Shown: in pieces, positions 20,455 to 31,351 of the stretch | Layout: every line of letters starts with the position of its first letter | Position numbering within the stretch: the stretch's first letter is position 1 | Notes under the pieces: generated by a model | What the model was told of the DNA's origin: nothing | The model's database searches: none | Seen by the model: only the letters and a program-made list of their open reading frames with translations | Assembly: GCA_947044365.1 (NCBI GenBank) | Contig: OX345637.1 | Location: forward strand, 15,160,916-15,224,915 | DNA: 64,000 bases | Direction: 5' to 3' | DNA from: Petrosia ficiformis | Taxonomy: Eukaryota > Porifera > Demospongiae > Haplosclerida > Petrosiidae | Translations under genes and position numbers: made by a program

Positions 20455-21234
20455 ATGGAAGTAGTAGATGTTGCGAAGTGATTAGGTTATACTTTAACCC
20501 TTAGAGGACTGGGCTCTATTGTGGCCACCGTTCACTTTCTCTACCCCAAACTTGGCTTCTTTTCCGACATGGAGTGCTACTTCTACCACCTTGCTTACTG
20601 GGACTCGAAAGTCCCCAAGCGCTTTAAAAATTTGTAGCATTAATTAAGTCAAATGCAGTGCTCTCCCTCTTTTGACTGGAACTGTGGCAAACAAAATGAC
20701 CCCACTGCATGTTGGTACCATGCAGCTGCACCCACAATTTCAGGTTTTACAGCAAGGGAAATGCCTCAGGTACCCACCAGAGTGAGTGAGCGGGGTCAGT
20801 GAAACCACAATTACCGTGGGCGGCGAGGGGGATGCACCTCCTTTGAACCCCCATTAACAGGGGGGACACCACCCTTTAAAATTCCCCCCGTAGTCTTTAT
20901 TTCGGCCAAAGGGCAACTTTTTTTGCCATTTTCATGGGCTTGGGCCTGACACCAATTACAAGCATTTGGAGGGCTTCATAATGCTAGGAACACACTCCGA
21001 ACCACGTATAGGGTGAAACATCACATATATGCGACATCAGTCTTCTAAGGGTTAAAGAAGAGCAAAGGAAAGTATTATGTAGCTTTTTTGGTGGTGAGGA
21101 TGTTTTTGCTGTTCTGCCCACTGGTTATAGCAAATCTCTGTGTTACCAGTGCTTGCCACTTATTTTTGATAGTCTCAGAACTAAGACTGTCATTCTTGTT
21201 ATCACCCATCTTGTAGCTATAGTAAAGAATCAGG
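20455..21234 (+). pseudogene. RecQ-like helicase exon in element B, split by piggyBac MITE
   Basis: An ATG at 20,455 starts MEVVDVAK, then a TGA where Arg is expected before LGYTLK. The frame is then interrupted by the 554-bp insertion and resumes at 21,054 with EEQRKVLCSFFGGEDVFAVL, PTGYSKSLCYQCLP and an ILVITHLVAIVKNQ segment before the donor GTCAGT. Walker A is TGYSKS (Gly to Ser). A one-base shift separates the two halves. The exon ends at the same place as in element A, so both derive from one ancestral exon. Non-functional. Confidence 0.7.
20498..21051. mobile_element. piggyBac-type MITE with TTAA targets
   Basis: TTAA|CCCTTAGAGGACTG at the left and CAGTCTTCTAAGGG|TTAA at the right: 14-bp terminal repeats starting CCC and a TTAA duplication, the hallmark of piggyBac. 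554 bp, GC-richer than its surroundings, with no open frame. Confidence 0.8.
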
Positions 21235-21564
21235 TCAGTTCTTGGGGCAATCGTGGTAGTTATATGCATATTGTTTGATTAGCAGCTGATTTATATTTAC
21301 ATCAACACTCAATTCCTCAAAACACTACATTACTAACCTTTTCCAAACGTGTAAAGTCTTGGAGTAAGAAGGTTTGAGTATATTACATCTGTTTGCTGTC
21401 TGTGAGATAATATCTTTTCGTAACCAAAAATGCTGTGAGCTCCACCTATATGGCTAGCCGAGCCCCACCCAAAGCCATATAAGCATGGCACAAGTTCAGT
21501 ATACCCTGTGGTCCGGACCCTCCATGAATGCAAGGGTCAGGCCATGCCTGACTATGCTGTGCTC

Positions 21565-22232
21565 ACTTTCTTGTCAGGACATGATGTATATATTTGTTTC
21601 TTTGCTAAATGGACCATTTCAACCATAACTGTCCCAGCTAAATGTTTAAAAAATATCTTGTATGTTTTGAGTTGTAGGTCCCGACAATTTCCTTCTCTTT
21701 ACTTTATTGGTTCATATCTCTTCTTGCTCAGTGCACCTGTACTACCCATGGCTTTAATCTTATACTACTGTTTATATAACTATGGTTACACCTACTTAGG
21801 AACCTGTTCATACCAGAATTTCCAGAATGAACAGATCAATGTTCGTAAATCAGACCCTCACGATCGCTTTGTTTAGAGGGGAGGGGCTGGCTACACGAGA
21901 CTATCTTGCTAGTAACCATCTTTAGTTAAGTTAATGAAGATAAAACCACACGTGGGCAGGGTAATGATATACTGTAATCTGATTGGAACATTAGATTGGT
22001 GAATGAGAACACAGAGCAATATCGAATTGTGACCACACACTGCTGTCTGATTGTCAAAACAGGAAGAGGCTGATTCACCAGACTATCAATGAGTGTACAT
22101 GTTCATATATTTCAGGGTGTGGCTTTGACTTTGGGTGTGACAGGGGTGTAGCTTGGTCCATTTTCTCGTATTCAGACCCCTTCGATTTTCCAGATATGTT
22201 TTGCTTCTATTACAGTTTCTCTACATGTTTTC
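21565..22232. other. Gene-free stretch
   Basis: No supported coding unit. The open frame at 21,508-21,876 spans the end of element B and carries no motif. Confidence 0.35.
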
Positions 22233-23013
22233 TCATTTTAGTGATATGTTCAAGTGTTTTGTTACGTAAAGTGCTGCATTCTTTTGGTCAACATGATTGA
22301 AGATGATTGTGTCCATATGGTGCCATGCAGGTAAATTTAACACTCTCCAACCAATCAGTAAATGGGATGGTGTCAATGGTTCCTCAGTACAAACAAATGA
22401 CAGTGGCCAGGAGTTCAAGACCATTTCCACTACTGCAACTGCTGTAAGTAATTTGTCATAATGTAATGTTGCATAAGTTCCCAATAGTCTTCTTCAAACA
22501 CCTCTTTACTGACTTAACCATCCTTTCAACGAACCCTCCCCACCAATGAGCTCTCTCCAAAGTAAAGTACACACTAATATGAAGTCCTTCAAAGTGCAGT
22601 CAGATTTGAAGATGTGTTGATATTTTGTTGATAACAATTGCAGCTGACTTAAAGGTCTTCCGATTATCTGAGATCAACTTCAGTGGAAATCCTCGTTTAG
22701 CAGTAAATTGTTGGAAGCCATTAAAAAAGGTCTGGGTGCTGAGATAAGACAATGTCCAAATGTATTGCTATGACCAGTTAACCACACAACAAGTGTATAG
22801 ACAGATCAAAGCCTTCTAAAAGGCAGATGGCCATGGCCACACAGCAAAAGCACTAGCAAAGTCTAGCTCAGTGTAGGAGAATGGTGGAGCTTCATTACTG
22901 TAAAGAAGGAGGAGGAGGTAAGTAGTAGGGCTTTCCTTACCAAGATTATGTACTTTCGCTTCTACAGATAACACACCAATGATCAACTTTTGTACTAATA
23001 ATTTTCCCTTCAC
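22233..23013 (-). pseudogene. BEL/Pao integrase remnant
   Basis: Pieces in several frames: EAPPFSYTELDFAS at the linker before the core, LISDNRKTFKSAA with a catalytic-type Asp, [19 protein letters not shown], and EEPLTPSHLLIGWRVLNLP near the C-terminus. These are characteristic of the Pao integrase. Stops lie between the pieces, so it is dead. Confidence 0.75.
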
Positions 23014-23223
23014 AAACTAATACCTCGATCTCAACTATGTCAACATTTTGTTTCCTTCGCCCCAATGTGTTTGACTTGTTTGTGACACTGCTTAACAATC
23101 AATGTAGCACGATGGCAAATTGGATTTAGTAAAATAGAGTATCTTGTCTTGTAGGGGATGTTGGCATTGGCAAGTCTGCCTTGACATCTCAACAAACTAG
23201 ATTGATCAACTAAACTAGTACTG

Positions 23224-24800
23224 TTGCTTCATATCTCTGGGTGGTCATCAGTGAAGACTGAGTTTCTCTCAACCAGGTTAAGTGATTTCTGTAACTTTGT
23301 CATGTATGGTAAACAGTTGCTTGGGATTGCAGTGTCATCAATATTTTCAGAGGCTTCTCTGAGCTTGGTTAACCACTCAGGACCATTCCACCATAGTGAG
23401 TCACACTTCAGTTCATGGGGCAAAATTCCTCTTCATGGTATGTTCACAGGGTTGTCTTTACCTTAGGCAGTCGACTGATGATAATTGTCATATCTCTATC
23501 ACATAGTTCCGAACAATGAGGCGGCATCACTGAATCCTTGAAGACTGTATTTCATGACTGGTCCAATCTCATATTATAATGGTCTCAAACCAGAGGTCAA
23601 TGCTTTCCACAGATTAAACAACTCTCCTGTGAGTGGCTTGTCCCATTCAACACCCACCATATACAAACTCCGAAATAACATCTTCAGCTGAACAATGATA
23701 GTTAGAATCACCGCATTTCTTTTAGTGCGTTCTATCTTGGTAGCAAATTGACCTATGTTACTGAGATCAAATACTAATACACATTCTGTTCCTTTGCTGA
23801 GACCTGTCGTCTGTTTCCAAGAGTGGACTTGGCATAGCTATTATCATCTAAAAGGATTTCCTCTGATTGTTCAGCTACAGGTTTAGTTATCTGCTTCATT
23901 ATTCTGAATTTGCTCTTGTGATTCAACTGAGTTAGTGACAAATTTCCTAAGGGTGAGACCACCTTGTAGGAATGAAAGTTTACAGTTCCAATACAGTAAA
24001 TGAGCACTTTCAATACTTTCAGCTTCGAACACAATGTCATTAACGTAAATGGAATGCAATAACTTATCCACAAATATGGGATGACTACCCCTGTATTTCT
24101 GTATGATTGTTCACTGTTGCATTATGAAGGAAGATACTTGAGGATACTCCAATAACAACTCTACTAAAATTCAAGGTATTGATCCTTGGAATGGGTGAGT
24201 GTATGTGTTTCACTCATAAAACTTAATACATCTCGGTCTTCTTTTACCACGTACACCACTGTAAAGGCCTTCTCAATATCGGCTGCATGAGAGTGATAGG
24301 TCAAAATCTGAGCAAATTGTCTATAATGCTCTTCCCAAACTTGGGGCCAATATCTAAACAATCATTTAGTGATAAACCATTGGTAGTCTCAGCAGGGGCA
24401 TCATAAACAACTCTGAGCCTAGACGTGGACTTGTCCTTTCTAATTGCAGCTTGGCGCACCATTCTAGCTTGTGTGTGGTAGGATGGTTGAATGGTTTTTA
24501 CAATTCCACGACTCAACTGGTCTTGGATGACTGCATTAAATTTCTTGAGAATTTCCAGGGCTTGTTGTAGCTGCAGTCCAATCAATTATTTGCTCAAATC
24601 ATAATTATCTGGAAAGGACTGCTTATTCATCCCTCCATAGTAGGCGAACTTCATACCTACCATTCATGAAAGTAAAAGTGTCAATAAAATTTATCATAAA
24701 CAGAGGATTCCCTTCTATGATTCTGAGTCGTTCCAGTTCCTAAAACATTTTCAAACCAGGAATAGTGGCAGATGCTGGGGGTTTCTTGGTTTCCATGGAA
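23224..24800 (-). pseudogene. BEL/Pao reverse transcriptase remnant
   Basis: SRLRVVYDAPAETTNGLSLN, DCLDIGPKFGKSI, then ADIEKAF with the first catalytic Asp, EEDRDVL-like (KEDRDVLSF), and SIYVNDIVFEA, in which the polymerase box YVDD has become YVND. Further down, SLWWNGPEWL is the conserved Pao motif after the polymerase. Frame breaks at about 24,170 and 24,590. Loss of the YVDD Asp alone would abolish activity. Confidence 0.75.
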
Positions 24801-25599
24801 ATCCCCTGTAAAATAAATCATGATAGCTAGCACTAAGTTAGTAACTTACAGTAAGTTTGCCAACTGTATCGATATGACATTCAGGCTACTTATATACCAG
24901 TTATGGACCTAAGCATTTACCACACCCTTCGCACACATTAGAACCCCATTTTAGATTTCTAAATCCACTACTGGGGAATTAAGGTTTCGAGTTACAGCTT
25001 GAATGAATATCACTTCACAAGGTATGAACAGAAAGAAGATTTATAAATGAGTTGTCCAGTAACATACCATCTATGGGTCCTGATAGTACCCAACTAAGTG
25101 ACATTACAATTGCGGTAGGGCCAAGTCCTTCACACACCACATCACCAGTGGCAATTCTTCAATAATCGTCAGGTTCTTAAAGGACATCGATTTCTAGTTG
25201 ATCATGATCACATCAAGGATTCCCTCACATTTGACTAAACTAAATCAAACATAGGACTCTTAATTAAACAATTGATAAATTTAATCATTTAAATTCCCTC
25301 CAGCATGAGCACTCAGCTGCTGAAGCCATTTCAAGGTTTGACAATAAGCAACTTATCATTATAAATTATGGACATATTACTTAACTTGGATGCAGTCATG
25401 TCCTGGTACAGCCTCAAATGACTCAGATGCCTGTTTTTGTGAATCAAAGACTCAAATGAATCCCAAAAAGTCACCCAGCTGTTTGTGAGGTCTCCATTGA
25501 ATCATTTCAAAGTCAGTTTAGGGAGCTTAACTTTCAGAATGTCAATGGATTCCATTGAGAAAGGAATAGTAGTTGTATTGGTAATGGGTGATGGATCAG

Positions 25600-25860
25600 T
25601 ACTAGATGTAGTAATTATGTTCGAGTCATCTTCTCCCAACTTGATTCAATTCTCCTTTGAATGCTTGCTCAATATTGATAATAGCTAACAGCAGTTTCCC
25701 TGTGAATGAATCAGCCTGATCAATCTTATCAGCTAGTTCATCTTCACTGAGTAGCTCGAGTATTTCACCATCAAATTTATCAAGTCCTGCTAGTTTTTCA
25801 ATTAAAGCTTTGTGTGACAGTTTCAGCTTTGATTGAGTCAATTCTGGATATTAAAGAAGT
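25600..25860 (-). pseudogene. BEL/Pao gag-like fragment
   Basis: HKALIEKLAGLDKFDGEILE and LLSEDELADKIDQADSF resemble the acidic N-terminal helical region of Pao gag proteins. Short, with no start or continuation in frame. Position upstream of the reverse transcriptase supports the call. Confidence 0.5.
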
Positions 25861-26164
25861 CATACACTTGATTCATTATTCTTGAGGCAGATGCTCAATG
25901 ACCCACTCTCATCCTCTTCTACTGAGTACTTCAGAATCAGCCATCTTGCTAGTTGAGCACATGGTCATCTTGCATAGAAATTTAACAAGCTTTTGATTCC
26001 TTCAGCTCAAGTTCAGAGTATCTGGGTTAACAGACCATGTAATACCCAACACATCTAAAGCCCTAAAAAAAATATAAATTCAGAAATTCTCTTTTTTTTA
26101 ACAACAATGTGCTTCTTCTAAATTAGTGCACAAAACTAGTATCAAATAGTGATACGAGTCTCTA

Positions 26165-26370
26165 GACAGTCAATGAATGGGTGTCACTGTGGCACATAAA
26201 ATAATGTGCGCTTGACCAGCAGGAAGATAGCTCCTTGTAGCCAGCTTACTTAGAACTGGAACCTTCAAAAAATAAGAACAGTCGTTAATCAGAATATAGT
26301 AGCCTGTTGCATTTCAGCCATGATTAGTGAGTGACGACACCACAAAGCAATCAAAGGGATACCGTTCAAT
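26165..26370 (+). mobile_element. MITE family M1, fragment
   Basis: Contains CAATGAATGGGTGTCACTGT, AATGTGCGCTTGA, CCAGCAGGAAGA and the right end ACAAAGCAATCAAAGGGATA. Confidence 0.55.
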
Positions 26371-26842
26371 ACCATGTAAATGTTTAAAATATCCAATTCA
26401 ATTTACACTCATATTTAATGCACTTGCCCTAATAAAAGTAAACAATTCAATGACTATTTTATATTAGGAAGAGATAGTCTGCCAAGGAGTGTAGATTACT
26501 ATTGAACACAATAAAACTCACTATATATAATGGTGGTAATGTAATTGTTATTCTGATACAGAAATTACATAATTATACACTGTGATTGAAGTAGTGTAAA
26601 GCGCTCTTTTAATAGCATTATAATTATAAGCAAAAAAATATTGCAACTTCAAAATATTCAATCATTCTTTATTGCTTAGCAGTCTCAAACAGACAAAATT
26701 AGTTATTCTGTAATTATTATCATGTTAGAAATGACATCCAATTTTGTATATAAAATTGTTGATGTTAAACTACCTACAATTGTAGTGTTTTTAACTAATG
26801 ATATGAAGCATGCAACATTGACTTTTTATTTTTACTTTATAG
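26371..26842. other. Putative 5' region or intron of the 1502-codon gene
   Basis: No convincing first exon is visible. The stretch ends in a pyrimidine/T-rich tract and TTTACTTTATAG directly before the large open frame, as expected for the end of an intron. Confidence 0.45.
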
Positions 26843-29800
26843 GTGTTTGCATACAGTCCAAATGAATACAAACATCTGGTAAATATCTACAAAGAACATC
26901 CTACTGATCTCTGTGGTCCTAAAGCATCATCGTTTGCACAGTTCACCATAAAACGTAATGAGGCTGGTTATGGTTACACTGCTACTTCTGGTAATATTTG
27001 CCTTACTAGTCATGATCCAGCACTGGCAGCATCAATAAAACGCAAGTTGTGGTATGATAGTACATATGCCCTCGATAACAGTATATTTGCACCTTATCTT
27101 CGCTCCGACTCCATCAATATAAATGAAGTTTTCAAAAAGAATGTTGTCATAGGGTTAGAGCTGGCATCATTGAGTTCTTTTGCTGAATACATTCGCAAAC
27201 TCGTATGGCATCGTGTCTTCAAGGGTTCCATGTATGCAAAGTACGTCAATGGTAAAAATGTTGCTCCATACTTCAGTAATGATTGTCCATATAACCTTGA
27301 TGAAGTTTACAAGGACTCTGATATAGTTGATGGTGATGGTTTCTTATCTAACATTGCCACTCCCACTGTCAATATCTTTCAGGAACACGTCGATTTGAGT
27401 TCCATAGTCCTTGAGGCTGCAGATATTGTGACATCTTTCAGTTCTTTCACAAATGCTCTTAAGATTCCAGTATTGTCTTCCAAAGTCATCAATATTCCTG
27501 GATCATCCACAGTCACTATTGTTAGCCATGTTATATCAGTAGCTGCAACTGAATCAAATCCCCAAACATTGTGCTTAAGCAAATCCGCCTTTTCAAAGCT
27601 TAAAACTCACTTATACTGTGGTGAGTTTTATGGTGGACTTCGTGTGACCGATACCAATGGAAGTCAATCTCTTGTGATCATGAATGGGCTAATGTTTGAG
27701 GTGGTCAATGGTACAGTTACTATAACAACTGATGTACGAACATCACCTCGTTCTTCCATTCTAAACGAGCATCTGACTGATCTTCAGTTTTCTTTAGTTG
27801 CTGCAGAAGCTCGTCTCAATTTCCTCCTTTCTAGTAATTCCAATGGTAACAACAATGTCAATATTTCATTAATGCAATGTTACCTTCTCTGGCTCAGTAA
27901 AACAACTGACAACTCTACAGCGTCAAACGATAAACTTGTAGCTTTACAGGCTCGAGCTCTCTACTTAGCTAAGTTAGCAAATGAAAGTAGCAACAATGCA
28001 GGTGTACCTATACCTTTTCTCAAATATGAAGCCTACAGAGACACTATCAATAGTGTTCAGGAAGTTTTGAAAACAGCTTCTTCAAAACTTTTAGATTTCC
28101 AAAACCAGATTAGGAATCGCAAGGCAGAAGAACGGCAGATTGATCGTGACAAAGCATTAAATGAAAACATCATCAAGTCAGGAAAGCTTCTTCAAGGCTA
28201 TATAGGTGCACAAGCAAGCTATCAACAAAGTCTGAGTCAACAGTTTGCTTCTGTTATCAAAGATACAGAAACTGAAGTGCAGTTACTTAGTAAGCAAGCA
28301 GAGAATTATAGTTCCATGTTAAGTGATCAACAGAAGGTTGTACGGCAGAAAGTTGAAGATTATAAAGATGCAGTAGCTGAATGGCAGGAACAGGAGACCA
28401 TCAAAGCTGCTCTTGACATAGCATCGAGTCTTTTTAGTTTGGGTTTCGCTTTTGTTACTCCAACTAGTGCCATTTCAGCACTTGGTAGACTCAGTGAAAC
28501 AGTACAGAAAATTCAAACAGCTGTCAATATATTTAATGCAGTCATTAAAGCTTACAGATCATTTGAAAGTTTGCCCAAAGATCCACAAAATGTTATTAAT
28601 GCTTTAAAGGATCTTGGTCCATCTGGGTTTCAACTGCCATCTTCACTAGAATGGGATGAGATGAAAGTGAATATGGATGCTACTCTGGCAATCGGTCCAA
28701 ACATAAGTGCTAAAACATCTCTTTCTGCAGAATTTGCTATTCTTGTTCTTCGAGGAAAAGCTTTGCTTACAGTTCAAAATGAAATGCAAGCCAAGGTCAG
28801 TGAACTCTCAGCAGCACAATCTCACTCACGTCTTCATCACGAACAGCAGAAGCGTTTTTCCAAGTTAAAAGTGTCTTTCACTGCTAAACCAAAGGACCTT
28901 GATGTTTCATCTATTGATTTGGTTGGTTTAACTGGCCAGCTCATCTTCTTTCAACGTCAAATGCTTATGACAATGGCCTCAACTATTGTCATCCAGAATC
29001 GTGCACTTCAATATGAATATCTTCAACCACCAACAGCAATAGAGAGCTTTTCTTTCATCAGTCTACTACAAGCTATTGTTTTACAATCCCAAAGTATCAC
29101 TAGAGGTCTTGTCGTACAACCTCTTCCAGAGCTACAACCTGAACCAATAATTTATGAGATCCATGGTGTTAAACCAGAGTCAATTACAAACAATAACAGC
29201 TACACATTCAACATCTCACTCTCTAAAAGGGAGTTTGCTTCATACAATTATGTACGTATTCAGAGTGTAAAAGCTGAAATTGGTGGCATTCTCTCGACCA
29301 AAAGTGGTAAGTATTATACTGAGCTGAAATTTGATGGCCATCCATTTTTTGATCGTGGTTTCAATGGAGATCCACTTACCTTTCAAACATTATCTCGTTT
29401 GTTCACTTTCCTGAACGATGTTGCTAATAGTTATCATTGCATTGACAAACCAACTCCCATGCCAATTGAAGAGGAAGCATTCTTGGTGACACTGGGTTCA
29501 GGAGATAATCCTTTCAGTGGAAAAATATCAAATATTACACCATTTTCTTCTTGGAAAATCTCGCTACCACCAACTTCAAGCAATGAAGATATTAAGTTTG
29601 ATAACTGTCCACGTGGTCTTACTATCCGCCTCACGTTCCAGATCTTCGCTCAGCTTAAAGAAGTTACCACTACTACTTCAGAAAGAATTCAAAAGGCTTT
29701 TGAATTGCGCCGTCGTGGTGGAGAAATACTCCCTGCACAACCACTTCTTATAAAAAGTATGTCCCCAATTCTAACTCTGCCTGTAAAATCTGGCATAACA

Positions 29801-31351
29801 ACCACACCTGTAAGCAATGCCGATGTTCTTAATAATATGATTGGCAAATCAGTCTGCTCTGGATGGGATGCAGTGTTCTCAATGTCTGAAAAGCAAATAA
29901 ATGACAATCTGTACGATCAGTACACAGATCGAGTAAACAACCCAAAATTTTTAAGGAGCACAGGGAATTTTGTAAAGAAGACCAAGACATCTGAAGGTGT
30001 TATCTCCACAACAACCTTTATCTTTGTATTCAAGGCTCCCAAGCTTCAATTCCTTCTAAATAACTCCCAATTTGTACAGGTGTATTTTCCTTTGAAGTCT
30101 GGTCAATACGAGTATACAATTGAGAAAAATGGTGTGGTTATACCCGTAGAGAAGGTAGATGTCACTGAGGAACAGGAATACTATATACAAGGTGATATAC
30201 CTTTAGCTTTCTTATCTGGTGAAGTTTCATCACAGCATAATATTGCATTGAAATTAAATAAAGGTGCTTTTTCCTCTCAGGACTTTTTACCAGGAACATC
30301 AAATCCTTTACTCAATGCAGCACTAACAAGCTATTTTACAGGCTTGACAGATGGCTATGAAGTTTACAACCTCGGAACACTGGACACAAAAGACATTGCT
30401 ACCCTACCAAGTCTCACTCCAAAATCCTTCAAGTTTCATGTTCACCATTCCCGAAGCAACCGAGATATTCTCCAAATCTTCATTACTACTACAGGTGAGA
30501 TGCAGACCGAAACGTATCTTAATCTTGATGAACCATTTCCTACTACCTATGAGAGTTCACTAATCATCAGTTCTGAAGTTTTCTTCAGTAGCATATTACC
30601 AACGAGTTTGGGTGACAGTGGATTGGGACTGAGGTATGAAAGTAATGGTAACAAAGACAAAGCTTGGATAACAACTGTGAAGACAGGATCAATTTCTGGA
30701 CATTACCCACAAACATTTGTTGGCAGTTGTTCTGTGACTCCTCCTCCTCCAGGGCCAGGAGGTATATCTGCTACTACGTATTACGAGAACTATGTTACTG
30801 TTGATAATGATACAGTTAGTATTGATCTTAGTGGTATGACATTCAAATCAGATGATAACGTAAAGACTCCTGCATGGGAAGTTCAAATGACATTTGATAT
30901 GAAATCGAAAGAATACAAATTTAAGTTTGGAGAACGTCATCAAGTTTGTACTTTTTATTGTACTCCCTGGTCAGCCATCAATTATAGTAATCATTCGCTG
31001 AATGTCAATGTCACAATGAATGCTACCCTTGGATTTCACATCACAGGAACTGGACAAAACCAACTTCTCAATCTTGCTGTGACGTCTACCAATCCGTTTA
31101 TTGGTGGTGATCTTGAACCACCAGCTGGTGCTTGTAAATGCAACGATCGTGACCTTCAAAAGTCATTTCTTAAAAACCTCCAGACCGGAATGGAACCCAA
31201 ATTGAAGTCAATATTTGACAAGCAGTTCACACCTGTCTCGGTATTCGCTCTTAAAAATATTCTTTTTCCGGCCAAAAATCTCATAGAGTTGAAAGAAGCA
31301 TTTGTACCAGGTGACATGATCATCTTTGGAAACTTCACTAAAGAGACATGA
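26843..31351 (+). CDS. Large uncharacterised protein, single 1502-codon exon
   Basis: The frame opens with GTG, not ATG, directly after TTTTTACTTTATAG, so it is best read as the last exon of a spliced gene whose start lies upstream. The first internal Met is near residue 129. Visible layout: residues about 1-390 mixed, beta-rich, with no signal peptide; 398-520 long helical, Glu/Gln/Lys-rich coiled coil; 522-548 hydrophobic (SSLFSLGFAFVTPTSAISAL); 620-680 further amphipathic helix; 720-1502 beta-rich with a PPPPGPGG linker near 1,300 and TGA stop. Few Cys. No enzyme motif is seen. The combination of a long helical bundle with an embedded hydrophobic hairpin recalls membrane-active or scaffold proteins, but that is only a structural impression. 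Its last ~354 codons are repeated downstream in units 2 and 3. Confidence 0.8.
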   Translation: MFAYSPNEYKHLVNIYKEHPTDLCGPKASSFAQFTIKRNEAGYGYTATSGNICLTSHDPALAASIKRKLWYDSTYALDNSIFAPYLRSDSININEVFKKNVVIGLELASLSSFAEYIRKLVWHRVFKGSMYAKYVNGKNVAPYFSNDCPYNLDEVYKDSDIVDGDGFLSNIATPTVNIFQEHVDLSSIVLEAADIVTSFSSFTNALKIPVLSSKVINIPGSSTVTIVSHVISVAATESNPQTLCLSKSAFSKLKTHLYCGEFYGGLRVTDTNGSQSLVIMNGLMFEVVNGTVTITTDVRTSPRSSILNEHLTDLQFSLVAAEARLNFLLSSNSNGNNNVNISLMQCYLLWLSKTTDNSTASNDKLVALQARALYLAKLANESSNNAGVPIPFLKYEAYRDTINSVQEVLKTASSKLLDFQNQIRNRKAEERQIDRDKALNENIIKSGKLLQGYIGAQASYQQSLSQQFASVIKDTETEVQLLSKQAENYSSMLSDQQKVVRQKVEDYKDAVAEWQEQETIKAALDIASSLFSLGFAFVTPTSAISALGRLSETVQKIQTAVNIFNAVIKAYRSFESLPKDPQNVINALKDLGPSGFQLPSSLEWDEMKVNMDATLAIGPNISAKTSLSAEFAILVLRGKALLTVQNEMQAKVSELSAAQSHSRLHHEQQKRFSKLKVSFTAKPKDLDVSSIDLVGLTGQLIFFQRQMLMTMASTIVIQNRALQYEYLQPPTAIESFSFISLLQAIVLQSQSITRGLVVQPLPELQPEPIIYEIHGVKPESITNNNSYTFNISLSKREFASYNYVRIQSVKAEIGGILSTKSGKYYTELKFDGHPFFDRGFNGDPLTFQTLSRLFTFLNDVANSYHCIDKPTPMPIEEEAFLVTLGSGDNPFSGKISNITPFSSWKISLPPTSSNEDIKFDNCPRGLTIRLTFQIFAQLKEVTTTTSERIQKAFELRRRGGEILPAQPLLIKSMSPILTLPVKSGITTTPVSNADVLNNMIGKSVCSGWDAVFSMSEKQINDNLYDQYTDRVNNPKFLRSTGNFVKKTKTSEGVISTTTFIFVFKAPKLQFLLNNSQFVQVYFPLKSGQYEYTIEKNGVVIPVEKVDVTEEQEYYIQGDIPLAFLSGEVSSQHNIALKLNKGAFSSQDFLPGTSNPLLNAALTSYFTGLTDGYEVYNLGTLDTKDIATLPSLTPKSFKFHVHHSRSNRDILQIFITTTGEMQTETYLNLDEPFPTTYESSLIISSEVFFSSILPTSLGDSGLGLRYESNGNKDKAWITTVKTGSISGHYPQTFVGSCSVTPPPPGPGGISATTYYENYVTVDNDTVSIDLSGMTFKSDDNVKTPAWEVQMTFDMKSKEYKFKFGERHQVCTFYCTPWSAINYSNHSLNVNVTMNATLGFHITGTGQNQLLNLAVTSTNPFIGGDLEPPAGACKCNDRDLQKSFLKNLQTGMEPKLKSIFDKQFTPVSVFALKNILFPAKNLIELKEAFVPGDMIIFGNFTKET

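Larger units (their letters stand above)
20342..21553 (+). mobile_element. Terminal-inverted-repeat element B carrying a RecQ-like helicase exon
   Basis: Ends AGTCAGGCGTGGCCTGACCC... and complement ATGCAAGGGTCAGGCCATGC...; these align with the ends of element A. The flanks AGGCTGTGCTT (20,331-20,341) and ATGCTGTGCTC (21,554-21,564) match at nine of eleven positions, again an 11-bp target. Without its piggyBac insertion it is about 655 bp. Confidence 0.7.
22233..25860 (-). mobile_element. Decayed BEL/Pao LTR retrotransposon
   Basis: Read on the minus strand, the order is gag-like (25,860-25,600), a region preceding the reverse transcriptase (24,800-24,590), reverse transcriptase (24,590-23,880), the A17/RNase H-linked region (23,450-23,220) and integrase (23,020-22,233). 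All frames are broken by stops and shifts. This order is the BEL/Pao one. I found no paired LTRs, so the ends are undefined. It lies between the receptor exons and the 1502-codon gene. Confidence 0.75.

Noticed and set aside
22233..25860. Paired LTRs for the BEL/Pao element
   Set aside because: I could not find a matching direct repeat on both sides by eye; a self-alignment of 21.5-26.8 kb would decide.
27379..27582. Minus-strand frames within the 1502-codon exon
   Set aside because: Shadows of the plus-strand coding sequence.
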